Assembly (NCBI RefSeq): GCF_029873635.1 | Contig: NC_080418.1 | Coordinates: 15,895,388-15,959,387 of the forward strand | Direction of reading: 5' to 3' | Length of the DNA: 64,000 nt | DNA from: Malania oleifera | Taxonomy: Eukaryota; Streptophyta; Magnoliopsida; Santalales; Ximeniaceae | Part shown: piece by piece, positions 1-10,514 of the stretch | Numbering within the stretch: the stretch's first letter is position 1 | Layout of the letters: the number at the start of each line of letters is the position of its first letter | Program-made: the position numbers and the translations under genes | The notes under the pieces: generated by a model | What the model was told of the DNA's origin: nothing | Databases searched by the model: none | The model's input: only the letters and a program-made list of their open reading frames with translations

Positions 1-692
1 TTGCAAAGTCTTTCCCACCTTGCACAAATAAAATAGAACAATAGGCTAGAGATATAGCTACTAAATTCCAATTTTAGAAATTTAATCCAGCAACACAACA
101 ATTAAATCACCAAATAAATCAACAAATAATCGGCAAGAATAGTAAAGCAATAAAACGCCCAAAAACAAGACACCAAAAATTTACGTGGAAAACCACCAAA
201 TTTGGGAAAAATCACAGGACCTCCGGTCTTGGCCAAATCCACTAGATAAGAGAAAAATACAAGGGTCCACAAGTTCTACAAGAGCTCTCAATAACAATGG
301 CTATTGAAACGAATCATAAACAGCAAATCATAAACAGTCTTACTCGGGAGCCGATCTGATAAAAAAGAGCTGGAGATCAATAAAAGACTGTCTCACCAAA
401 AGGTAAAATCCGAAGAAGAATACCATGATCAAAAGTGATCAAGTTGAAGCCTTTGATTTCATGTAATTGGATCTATTTGGCCTTCCGATCAAGTACCCAA
501 GTGAGTTTCTTCTTCCCCACGTCATCTTTTTCATCAAGATGCAGTCAGTCCTCTTTTTCTTCTTTTCTTTTAATTTCCAGCACACCCACTCACACACACA
601 ACCCAAGTTTCCTTTTATTATATATTCATTTTTTAAAAAAAAATTTACAAAATTTCCCCACCTCTTAATGCCTTGAGCAGGGACGCCCAACA
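1..692 (-). repeat. Copia 3' LTR (left copy)
   Basis: The stretch from about 90 to 692 matches 10515-11111 closely, including the shared block at 97-170 and the common terminus GGACGCCCAACA / GGACGCCGAACA. In element sense the LTR begins TGTTGGGCGTCC at 692. The far end is unclear: position 2 starts a TG, but the window edge prevents a TSD check. Confidence 0.75.
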
Positions 693-708
693 ATCTCCCC
701 CTCCCGAC
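693..708 (-). promoter_or_regulatory. Copia polypurine tract
   Basis: Immediately inside the left LTR the minus strand reads GGGAGGGGGAGAT, the expected position and composition of the plus-strand primer next to a 3' LTR. Confidence 0.6.
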
Positions 709-1050
709 TCATAGGGAGAGGTCTCAAGCTTCCTTTGAAGCAACACCTTTGTCATCATGTCAGCCCCATTCTTAACTCTGAATTTTCTCAAGTTGTAGCA
801 ACTTCATCTCTAGTGCATCTTGAATCCAGTGGTACCTCACCTCAATATGCTTCAATCTTAAATGAAATGTCGAGTTATTGCTAAGCTGAATTGCACTTTG
901 ATTGTCACAATGCAACACATATTTTTCTTGCATGATGCCTAGCTCCTTTATAAATTTTTTCATCCATAGGAGCTCCTTTGAAGCTTCAGTTATGGCGATA
1001 TATTCAGCCTTTGTACTTGACTAGGCAACACATTTTTGTAGTTTTGACTG
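707..1050 (-). pseudogene. Copia RNase H, C-terminal fragment
   Basis: The minus strand encodes the end of the Copia RNase H domain, with the wording AEYIAIT, HCDNQSAIQLSNN and KHIEVRYHW. A stop codon sits just before the AEYIAIT block, so it is not open. The domain is cut at 1050 by a solo LTR and resumes at 1797, where the SWQS-type motif is split across the insertion. Confidence 0.8.
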
Positions 1051-1796
1051 TGATGGGGATCAATATGTCCTGTGTATCCCTTTTACTGATATGATGACAC
1101 GTGGACGACCTCCTGATGTCCACTCCTTTGCTGACATGGTGACGTATGGACGACCTTCGGATGTCCACTATTGTTATATCTGTTTTACAGAAACACATGA
1201 GATCAATTGAAGATCTTTTACTTCTTTGATGGGAGACTTTTTTTTATGTGAAAACTTTGTTATTGTGTTAATTTATATTTTGCTTAAATATGTTATTTCA
1301 AGATTATTAGGTGCATGAAGATCATATTTGAAGACCCAAGTAAAGTATTGAAGTAAAGTCCAACTCAAGACCCATGTGGGCCCCACATGGCCCAATGGGT
1401 CCCACACGGTTTTTGCCTTCCTTTTGGAATATGTTTGAATTTCAAATTTGAATTGTAATAATGCAAGACAACTAAGCTTGAGTTGTGTGCCTATGAGTTG
1501 GAGTTCCTTGTTTTTTAGTAAGTACTAATTGTGTTAAGTTGAGAGTTGTTAAGAGTTATTGAGAATTGTTGAGAGTTGTTGAGAGTGTTTAATGCTTTGT
1601 CTCCCAGGCTATGCCTATAAATAGCCTTCTCATAGGAGCATCATGCACCCTTTAAAAATCTCAAAACATGTGAAATGTCCTCTGGTTTGTTGTGTTTATG
1701 TTCAGATAATTAAATTCTTAATTTAATGTGTATTGAGTGCATGTGTTTGTGAGGGTTGAACCGTAGGACTAGGCCACCCTTTCCCATCCTACATCA
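1051..1796 (+). repeat. Solo LTR 1 inserted in Copia RNase H
   Basis: A 746-bp unit starting TGATG and ending CATCA, flanked by identical 5-bp copies GACTG (1046-1050 and 1797-1801). Removing it and one GACTG restores RNase H reading across the site. It has no coding capacity. A TATAAATA box at 1616-1623 sets the + orientation. It is unrelated in sequence to the host Copia LTR; its family is not identified. Confidence 0.85.
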
Positions 1797-2584
1797 GACT
1801 GCCATGACATTGCGCCACTTGCAAAAGTCATTAAATGCCTAGATGTTGATTTTTTGGAGTCAACATCCCTTGCCATGTTAGAGTCAAGTGAAACCATTTA
1901 ACTCAGGCTTGCCACTACCAAAACTTAAACAAACTCTAGATATATCCCTGGGATATGGAAGTATCCATTTTTCACTGACTCCCAATGTTGTTTACCTGGA
2001 TTAGAAAGAAATCGACTTACCACTCTAACTGCATGAGCTATATCCAGTCTTGTGCATACCATGGTGTATATCAGACCGCCAATAACAAAAAGTATAAGGA
2101 ACCTTTTTCATGTAATCCTTCTCTCCATCACTTGTAGGACACTGTTTAGAGCGTAACTTGAAGTGACCTACAAGTGGATAACTTATTGGCTTTGCATTGC
2201 TCGTGTTAAACCTTTCCAACATCTTTTCAATATACCTTTCCTTAGAAAGCCAAAGCTTCCTATACTTCTTGTCACGAGATATTTTCATACTAAAAATTTG
2301 CTCTGTTGGCCCCAAGTCCTTCATTGCAAATGACTTACTCAATTCTTGCTTTAGGTTAGCTATTTTCTTAGCATTATAACCAACAATCAACATGTCATTC
2401 ACATAAAGTGAGAATAATAAAATCATCATTAGAAAATTTCTTAATAAAAGCACAATGATCAGAAGTCTTACCATATCCATGTTGTGACATAAAAGATTCA
2501 TACTTCTTGTACCATTGCCATGGAGCTTGTTTCAGTTTATACAAGTTCTTTTCTAACTTGCACACAAGATGCTCTTTACCTTTC
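1797..2584 (-). pseudogene. Copia reverse transcriptase C-terminus and RNase H start
   Basis: Minus-strand translation gives KGKEHLVCKLEKNLYKLKQA (RT), then the catalytic box as YVNDML (first Asp of YVDD changed to Asn), then AMKDLGPTEQIFSMKISRD and the RNase H entry with a SFGSGKPEL-like stretch near 1920-1990. A frameshift separates the segments around 2400-2500, and stops occur toward 1800. The missing catalytic Asp argues that it is dead. The upstream part of RT lies at 5513-6330, beyond solo LTR 2. Confidence 0.85.
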
Positions 2585-3049
2585 TGTTGGTCTAACAAGG
2601 CTTAATATCTTGTTTTGATCCTAACAAACAAGTGAAACTTAGCATATTTGTTGAGTAATGATATTTCAGGACTCACAAGGATTAAGCATGAAAATGAAGC
2701 TTAAAGCATGGATTTCAAGATGACATTTTAAAGTTTGAAGTATATGAGAGAGAGCTTGAAAGTATATCAAAGCTTGATGAAAAACTAGAGAGGCAAAAGA
2801 AAGCAAAGCAAAAGAAAGATCAAAGAAAAGACAAGCATGAAGATTCAAGCGCAAAAAATATTCAAAGTCTTAGAAGTCTTTATGTAAGTGCTTCATATTT
2901 TAAATATCTTTTGAAATATTGTTGAAGCTCTTTAGGAGATATTTATGGACTTAGAGACCTATTTTAAAATCCCAAAAAATGTTTTATGAAAGATCAAAGA
3001 GAGCAAAACTAATTTTGAAAAACTAAAAATGAGAAAAACTAGAAAAATG

Positions 3050-3335
3050 ACTGGTCAACCGATTGACCAAATTACACTGAGTTTACTTAGCCGACTGACA
3101 GGAAAACACTAGAATGAATAGCTTCCCAATTGACTGACAGTTTGCACTAAAATCAGTCAGGCAACTGACAATGTCCAGCCGACTGACAACTTTTGAACGT
3201 GGTTGAACCAGTCGACTGACAATTTACTAAATTTAATTTCTAGTAGACAGAAGGGTCTTAGCCGCCTGTTCAGCCGACTGACCCTGTGAAAAACATTACC
3301 CAGTCACCTGTCTAGCCGATTGACTCCACGGGATC
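3050..3335 (+). repeat. Degenerate GCCGACTGAC motif cluster in the LTR upstream region
   Basis: About eight imperfect copies of (C)AGCCGACTGACA or close variants at irregular 25-50 bp spacing, lying 120-400 bp upstream of the LTR TATA box. It is a dispersed repeat typical of a U3 enhancer-like region; function is inferred from position only. Confidence 0.5.
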
Positions 3336-3834
3336 TCAAAATTTTAAACTCTAACGGGAAAATTTTAAAAATTAGTTTTTCAATTATGAACGTTATAAAA
3401 ACTTGGTGGACACTCCAAGTAACTTGGGGAACAAGCAAACTAATCCTAAAAAGCCTATAAATACTACCTTAATCCCAAGAAATTAACACACAAGCAATTA
3501 CACAACACATTTGCATTAAAACTCTCAATCTCTCTCAAAAGTTCTCTTTTGCTCATACTCTTGCTGGGGGAAATCATCTGAATTACTGCTGAAACATCAA
3601 CCTACAGTTCTCATACTGAGTTTTCTCAATCAATAAAGAACCCTTGGTGATCTCTACACTTGAGCTTCAATTATATTTCATATTGGTATTTAATTTCTTG
3701 AAGTACATAGTATTGAAATTGTACTAACTTACTCTTTGTGAGAGTATATTTGTACGCAGATTGTATCTTGTGTTTCTTGTAGTTCTTTGACGTTCCAAGG
3801 TGTTTGGAGCATTGGCTAAGCGAGGGGATATCGC

Positions 3835-4729
3835 CATGGTTTTAAATAAAGGCCGCGATAGTTACGTAACGCCGTTACGTAAGGGTTTTTTGTGTTGCCA
3901 ATACCGTTACACACCGCGAAATCGGTGAGAAGAAAAATTGTAGCCGTAGCAGCCATTACGGATTGCGACCATTACGTAAAGGCCGATACAGCTGTTACGT
4001 AACCGCTATAGGACTGTTACACCAAAAAAATTATTTTATTTTTTACTTTTTCTTCTCACTTTTTCCCTCTCTTTCATAAATCATTCCCAATATACCATGT
4101 GGCGAAAGGGGGAAAAGATTGTAATGAGGATGACAATGATACAAAATTTACTATTTCTTTATACTCACAATAGATGCATTAATTAACAATTTGAAAATAC
4201 TAGTTAGGAAAATATTTTATTTTGATAATATTAGTAATGTGATATTTATGTTCTATATTTTTCAACTTCAACCATCTTTCTTTTCAAGCTATTTTATATT
4301 TGTATTATTTGTATGTCTTATGTGTCTAATAGATTAATGGAGTGTATAATGTATTTTGTTCTATTAATTAATTTAGCACACTTAAGAATTTTTCATAGAC
4401 AAGGACATTGAGAAGTATAAATCCGCACACACACACTTACACGCATAATTTTTCTATCAATGGTGGTTTAAAACAAATGTAAACTTGTTGCACTTACCAA
4501 AGAACTTAGTTACTCGAACTAAATGATCCAAAATACACTAAAACTCTTTCTAAAAAGGGCTAAAAGCTTAAAACATGCAAGTACGCTACTATGCACAAGG
4601 CTGTGAGTGTTCCAAAAAAATTCACGGCTGTTACGCTCGCTTCCCATTATGTAACATCTGCTACTCCCGCTTCCCGTTACACCTGTTACCGTTACGTTAC
4701 GCTACCCACGACCGTGATTTAAAACCATG
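3835..4729 (-). mobile_element. Non-autonomous hAT-type element, copy 1
   Basis: 895 bp bounded by the perfect 13-bp terminal inverted repeat CATGGTTTTAAAT / ATTTAAAACCATG, with an exact 8-bp TSD GATATCGC (3827-3834 and 4730-4737). It is inverted relative to copies 2 and 3. Both ends are dense in TTACGTAACGG-like subterminal repeats. There is no transposase ORF. The 8-bp TSD fits the hAT superfamily. The target lies in one unit of a tandem duplication within solo LTR 2. Confidence 0.88.
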
Positions 4730-4737
4730 GATATCGC

Positions 4738-4830
4738 TTAGAGAAGCGGACTCTAGCCTATTGAAGGAGTGACCAAGTGAGGGGATATCACTTGGAGAGG
4801 CGGGCTCTGGCCTACTAAAGGAGTGTGTAA
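4738..4830 (+). repeat. Tandem duplication within solo LTR 2
   Basis: Two imperfect copies of a unit of about 60 bp, each with a GAGGGGATATC.CTT core followed by GAGAAGCGGACTCT- or GAGAGGCGGGCTCT-like sequence. The first copy was split by hAT copy 1 (its left part lies just before 3835), and the second begins near 4776. Confidence 0.5.
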
Positions 4831-5512
4831 ATGGTGTTGTTCTGCCCGACAAAGGAACTAGTTTTAGTGAATCCTTTGGTGGTTTGCCAAAGGCGAGGAT
4901 GTAGGCTGGGGATAAGCCGAACCTCGTAAAAACCGTGGTCTCACTCTCTCTTTCCTTTACTCTCTTTACTTTCAGCATGTATTAACTGCGTTGATGTTCT
5001 TAATTTCTTAATCATATACACTATGTGGATTAGATATTAAATAAACTTAAGCTTAATTTGTTTTTGGGATTGCGAAAACCAAAAGGGAGTACGTTGGTTG
5101 ATCCACACTTTGCGGAAACTGTAAGGGAGTACATTAATTGGTGAAACACCCAATGACTCTTTAACTGAAAGTTTATTTAACGTCTAAGCTTTTGAAAAGA
5201 GTATTGGATTTTATATTGCACTTCATTTTGAAAGAAAATTCATTACCATGGGGCTTGAATCAAACTTTCATATATACAGGGTTGCAAACAAACTAAAACT
5301 GAATTTTATATCTTAGTATGGATATTGTTGATTCAATGGTTACTTGATTATACTTAATACTTGTGTTGTGGTTGTGAATTGAATTTTGTTTTGTTTTAAG
5401 TATTCATTGTGTATTTGATAAATCAACAAGAAGTTAAAGAATTCTTAAAAAGAGTTAAAAGAAAATTTTTAAATCCAATTCACCCCCTCTTGGGACTACA
5501 CCTTAGTTTTCA

Positions 5513-6330
5513 CTTTCTCTTTGAATCCTTAAGGTTGTTCCATGTAGATTTCCTCATTCAAGTCACTGTGTAAGAAGGGAGTCTTCACATCATCTTGTTC
5601 AACCTCCAAGTTCAAACTTGCAGCCAAGCTAAGAATCACTCTAATAGAAGATATTTTAACTATGAGAGAAAAGATTTCCTCAAAGTCAATGCCTTTCCTT
5701 TGACTAAATCCCTTAAGGACCAATCTTGCCTTGTACCTAAGTTGTGAACTATTTCCATCATTATTCAATCTAAACACCCATTTGTTCTTGACTGTTCTCT
5801 TGCCCTTAGGCAACCTTACTAGCTTATAGGTCTTTTTGTCACCTAGAGATTTAATCTCTTCTTGCATAGCTTTTAGTCACTCTTTCTTGTGATCACAAGT
5901 CTCAATTTCTTTAAAGAACTTAGGTTCTCCCTCATCAGTAAAGTTCACATAGTCCCCAAAGTAATATTCTAGATTTTGGTGATGCTCTCTAGTGGATCTT
6001 CTAAATGGAGGTGCTGCTAGTGATTTTGGAATAGGCTGCTCAATCTGGTTTTCTATAACTTCTTCATTCAGTATGGTTCAACTTGGTTTTCTATGACTTC
6101 CTCATTCTCTACTGGTTCAACAACATCAATTTCACCATCTTCCTACCTATCTTTCCTGTAATCATCATTCACCGCGGTAGGAGTCTCTAAAATAGGAATA
6201 ATAGGTTTTATCAAACTGTATTTTGGCTTCTCTACTTTCTTGTCAAAGTCTTTAAAGTTTTTGTCTTCAAGGAGCAAAACATCCTTGCTTCTAATTAGCT
6301 TCTTTTCAACAGGATCCCACAACCTGTAAC
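5513..6330 (-). pseudogene. Copia reverse transcriptase N-terminus and linker
   Basis: 5529-5867 is open on the minus strand and encodes the classical Copia RT start: KNKWVFRLN, YKARLVLKGFSQRKGIDFEE and the LNLEVEQDDVKTPFLHSDL block. Upstream (5868-6330) the integrase-to-RT linker is interrupted by stops. The fragment ends where a hAT-like element enters at 6331 and where solo LTR 2 splits the GFKEK-GKEHLV codons. Confidence 0.85.
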
Positions 6331-7875
6331 CATGGTCTTAAATTTCCACGAAATTGTTGAAATTTCTGATTTCCGTCACCCTCGAAATCGAAATGGCAGT
6401 CGATTTCCTTCTTGCATAATTTCCGTCGAAATCTCAACGAATCATCCGAAATTTATCGAAACCTCGAAATTTTAACTATGCAATGAAATTTTGTCGAAAT
6501 TCAAATGAGAGATTCAAGAATGAAGTGAAATTTCTCTTTTAATTTATTTTATTGAAACAAAAGGTTATCACAAGTGCTTTTGAAATTATATGAAAAAATA
6601 AACTTATAGAAATATTTTATTTAACCATTCATGTCTAAATTATCAATATTTGTATAATAAATAATTTTTAAATGATTTATGAATTTCATTTGCATTAACT
6701 GAATATGTTTAATGTACATTATCTTACAAGCATGTTTGATACACATACTATTTTACGACTTTTCCACTTCATACAAAACATAGATGTATTTAATTTGTAA
6801 TATATTAGTCTTAAAACCATGGTTTTAAATCGCGGTAGCGGGTAGCATAACGTAACCGGTAACAGGTGTAACGGGAAGCAGGAGTAGCGGATGTTACATA
6901 ACGGGAAGCGGGTGTAACGGCCGTGAATATTTTGAGGCACGCACAACCTTGTGCATATTAGCGTACTTGCATGTTTTAAGCTTTTGGCCATTCTTAGAAA
7001 GGGTTTTAGTGTATTTTGGACCCTTTAGTTCGAGTAACTAAGTTATTTGGTAAGGGCAACAAGTTTACATTTGTTTTAAACCATCATTGATAGAAAATTA
7101 CGTGTGTGCACGTATTTATACTTCTCATTGTTCTTATCTGTGATAAATTCTTATGTGTGCTAAATGAATTAATAAAATAAAATACATTATACACTCCATT
7201 AATCTATTAGACACATAAGACATACGAATAATATAAATATAAAATAGTTAGAAAAGAAAGAAGGTTGAAGTTGAAAAATAAAGAACATAAATATCACATT
7301 ACTAATATTATTAAAAAAAAAAAATTCCTAACAAGTTAGTATTTTGAAATTGTTAATTAATGCATCTATTGTGAGTATTTAAAGAAAAAGTAAATTTTGT
7401 ATCATTGTCATCCTCATTATAATCTTTTCCCCCTCTTGCCACTTGGAATATTGAGAATGATATATGAAAGAGAGAGAAAAAGTGAGAAGAAAAAGTAAAA
7501 AATAAAATATTTTTTTGGTGTAACAGTCCTGTAGCGGTTACGTAACGGCCGTAGTGGCCTTTACGTAATGGTCGCGGTCCGTAACGGCCGCTACGGCCGT
7601 CATTTTTCTTCCCACCGATTTCGCGGTGTGTAACGGTATCGGTTACCCAAAAAACCTTTACGTAACAGTGTTACGTAACGGTCGCGGCCTTTATTTAAAA
7701 CCATGCTTAAAACTTATATTATTATGTTTGTTAACCATTTCTAAAGTTTCACAAATAATTTCATGCTTTACTACTAGTTTCTGTTATTTTTTCAAATCGA
7801 AATCGAAATTTCCGTTGAAATTTTTGTACTTTTGGAGTTTCGAAATTTGAGTCGAAATCGAAATTTAAGACCTTA
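6331..7875. mobile_element. hAT-like inverted-repeat element hosting hAT copy 2
   Basis: Inverted ends share GGTCTTAAATTTC with its reverse complement. The direct repeat CCTGTAAC flanks it (6323-6330 and 7876-7883; extendable to about 10 bp as ACCTGTAACC). About 650 bp remain after removing the nested copy 2. Internally it is rich in GAAATTTC / TCGAAATCGAAAT repeats. The 8-10 bp duplication fits hAT or Mutator; the terminal resemblance to CATGGTTTTAAAT favours hAT. No coding. Confidence 0.65.
6818..7705 (+). mobile_element. Non-autonomous hAT-type element, copy 2
   Basis: 888 bp with CATGGTTTTAAAT / ATTTAAAACCATG ends and an exact 8-bp TSD CTTAAAAC (6810-6817 and 7706-7713). It shares its interior with copy 3 and, inverted, with copy 1: a GTAGCGGGTAGCATAACG-like left end and a GTAACGGTCGCGGCC-like right end. 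It sits inside another inverted-repeat element, so it is the younger of the two. Confidence 0.88.
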
Positions 7876-7883
7876 CCTGTAAC

Positions 7884-9158
7884 CAAACTCTTTATGACCA
7901 TAATCCAAGAAGATACATTTTCTTGACTTGCAGTCTAACTCGGATCTCTCATCTTTGGGAATGTGAACAAAGTACAGCAGCCAAAAACTATGAGATGATC
8001 ATAAGAGACATCCTTCCTTATCCATACTCTTTCTAGTACATCTCCCTGTAGAGGAACCAATGGAGAACGGTTAATCAAATCCATTGCAGTATGCATAGCT
8101 TCACCCGTAAATGGCTTAGCCATTTTTGCATGAGAAGTATACATCTAATTCTATCAGTAATGGTCTTGTTCATCCTCTTTGTAATTCCATCATGTTGAGG
8201 TGTCTTAGGATCACTCTTTTGAAGCTTGTTGCCATGTTCTCTACCATATGCCTCAAAAGGTCCACTATATTCTCCCCCATTGTCAACTCTAGTACATCTC
8301 AATTTCCTTCTTGTTTCTCTTTCAATACTAACATGGAAGTTCTTGAATATTTGAAACACTTGTTCTTCTCTCTCCAAAATATAGGCCCACACTTTCCTGG
8401 AACAATCATCAATAAAGGTGATAAAGTACAAGGCACCACTTAATGTCTTGTCACTCATTGAGCAAACATCAGTATGCACAAGATCAAGAATATTAGATTT
8501 TCTATGTGAAGGAGATCTATGAAAAGAAACATGATTTTGCTTACCAACCAAGCAATGAGTGCATGCCTTCAATCTCATACCTTTCATTGGAAGAAGCTTT
8601 CTTCTAGCAAGTTTCTCTAGGCCTTCCTCACTTAAGTGTCCAAGCCTCTTATGCCAAAGCTCCATGGAGGAATTTTCAATTGCATTCACCTCCACTATGC
8701 ATACTTTGACATGAGTAAGATAGATAGAACCGAGCTTTTCACCTCTTACCACAACAAGAGATCCTTTGGTGGGCTTCCATTTACTACCACCAAAATGATT
8801 AAAGTATCCTTTGCCATCTAGGACACCTATGGACATCAAATGAAGTCTTAATTTGGAATATGTCTGACATTCTTCAATAGTAGCTTGTAACCAACATTTG
8901 TCACCAACCAGACATCCCCAATGCCAACAATCTTGGACACAACTTGATTAGCCATCCTCACATAACCATAGTCACCACTAGTGTAGGTCGTAAAGACATC
9001 ACGTCGTGAAGAAATGTGGAAAAAAGTTCCTGAATCAACAACCCATGTATTGTCCTAACATGCTAAGTTTACATTAGCATCATTGGAGATAATCATGACA
9101 TCTCCATCAACTGCAGCTGTAACAGGAGTCTCCTTTTCAACTTTTTGCTCACTCTTGT
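7884..9158 (-). pseudogene. Copia protease-integrase region
   Basis: The minus strand 8075-8839 is an open 254-aa frame carrying the GAG-pre-integrase block (LWHKRLGHLSEEGLEKLARR, then THCLVGKQ) and the integrase core: FITFIDDCSRKVWAYIL with a catalytic Asp, and RVDNGGEYSGPFEAYG with the second Asp. The third catalytic position is changed (TKRMNKTI where ERMN is usual). 7935-8144 continues the integrase in another frame (MDLINRSPLV). 8840-9158 retains protease-like wording but is broken. Not functional. Confidence 0.85.
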
Positions 9159-9775
9159 CTACACCTCTTTCTCTTGATTTTTCTTTTCTAAATTTCTTGA
9201 AATTTTCCTTACATGCCCAAAACCTCCACACATGAAAACATTTGATATCTTTCCTTGACCTGGACTTAGATCTCCCTTTTGAGTTGCCTTGGTATTCTGA
9301 ACTATGAAAGTTCCTATTCTAGCTTCTCCCTTGCCTCTTTGTGGGAAGTGCATCTGTCTATGAAGTAAAGTTGAACTCTTTCCTTTTGGTCTTTTCATAA
9401 AATAAGCTCTCCTTGACTGTATTCATGTTAAGATTTGGTGTTGAATTATTTAATGCCACAACTAGAGTATCCTAATTATCGGGCAAGTACCCAATAATAG
9501 GCTTGCAACTCATCTTCCAAACTAATGTTCATATTAGCCAATTGATTCACAATGTCTTGAAAAACATTTAGATGCTTTGACATGTCGTTCCGGTCTTTAT
9601 ATCTCAAGTTAACCGACGGCTTGACCAGGAAAGCTTTGTTTTGAGAAGTTTTCGTTTCATACAAATTCTCTAATCTCTTCCACAATGCATGAGCATTTGT
9701 TTCATTAGCCACATGGTGAAACTCACTGTTGTCAATCTATTGTTGAATAAGACTGACAGTTTTTCTATTTGCTCA
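9159..9775 (-). pseudogene. Copia gag, C-terminal two thirds
   Basis: The minus strand encodes ANETNAHALWKRLENLYETK and HLNVFQDIVNQLANMNISLE, hallmark wording of Copia UBN2-type gag, then a basic stretch and a damaged zinc knuckle (CGGFGHVRKISRN; two of the expected cysteines are missing). Stops split it near 9400-9475. The N-terminal part lies across solo LTR 3 at 10198-10304. Confidence 0.8.
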
Positions 9776-10197
9776 TGTTAGCATTCCTAAATCAATTGGG
9801 ATTTCTAACTAATATGATTCCCAAATCAATTAGGATTCTAATTAATGTTTGTTAGGATTCCCTAATGAATTAGGATATCTAATTAATATGAGTCCTAAAT
9901 TAATTAGGATTCTATTTAATGTTATTATTATTTAATGTTTGTTAGGATTCCCAAATTAGTTAGGATTCGAGGGGATATTTTACAATCCTAATAGGAGACA
10001 GTTTCTCTACCCTATATATATGTGAACCCTACGTGGCTTTTGGCATTCAAGCTAGCGATGAAGCAATAAAATAATTCATAGCCTTTAGCTAATTTGGAGG
10101 CAAATCCCCTCTAAGTGATCAAACCCTATTTCTCTTAATATTTTCCATTCTTTAAATTTCCCCAATTTTTCTACAATAAAACCCTAGGGTCTTATCA
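9776..10197 (+). repeat. Solo LTR 3 inserted in Copia gag
   Basis: 422 bp starting TGTTAGCATTCC and ending TCTTATCA, with a near-perfect 5-bp TSD GCTCA/GCTTA (9771-9775 and 10198-10202). Its interior has several imperfect copies of an AATTAGGATTCTAATTAATG-like unit. TATATATA at 10013-10020 gives + orientation. Gag codons resume on the other side, confirming insertion. Confidence 0.8.
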
Positions 10198-10304
10198 GCT
10201 TACACCCACGCTTTATTTGTCTTATCTACTGGGTTGGCCTCATCACTCTCAATTGGATCATACCAATCTTTACAGAATAAAATTTCTAACATTTTTGGAA
10301 ATAA
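10198..10304 (-). pseudogene. Copia gag N-terminal fragment
   Basis: The minus strand reads KMLEILFCKDWYDPIES...PVDKTNKAW, the usual start of Copia gag (W-x-xRMExLLxxKDLW-type block). Its true start codon and leader are missing; RTE LINE sequence abuts it in frame. Confidence 0.7.
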
Positions 10305-10514
10305 CATACACCATGGAACCTCATTTTGGATACTCATAGTCAGTTCATCCATTAGTAAAGCAAAAAGAAAAGCACTCAATGCAGATGCTTGACGTACACC
10401 TATTGTGATTGGAAATTTTCTTTTCTCTTCACCTAAAGTCCTAACAATAGTCATTACTTTATCATACATACTCTTAATGACATCAATCATTACTCCATCA
10501 TACACATTCGACAA
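10305..10514 (-). pseudogene. RTE-type LINE reverse transcriptase fragment
   Basis: Minus-strand translation gives DVIKSMYDKVMTIVRTLGEE and FPITIGVRQASALSAFLFAL followed by MDELTMSIQNEVPWCMLF, the palm region of a plant RTE reverse transcriptase just before the FADD box, which is absent. It lies exactly between the truncated Copia 5' LTR and the gag fragment, replacing the primer site and leader. Family recognition is from memory of RTE wording. Confidence 0.75.

Larger units (their letters stand above)
2585..5512 (+). repeat. Solo LTR 2 (SIRE-like Copia LTR), carrying a hAT insertion
   Basis: Starts TGTTGGTC, ends TTTTCA and is flanked by identical CTTTC repeats (2580-2584 and 5513-5517) inside the RT codons of the host Copia. 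Without the nested hAT element it is about 2.0 kb. A TATAAATA at 3456-3463 gives + orientation. Near its 3' end it carries a motif around CACCCCCTCTTGGGACTACA, also seen in reverse at the LTR of the SIRE-like element at 47896, so the two are probably the same broad family. No open coding region. Confidence 0.85.
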
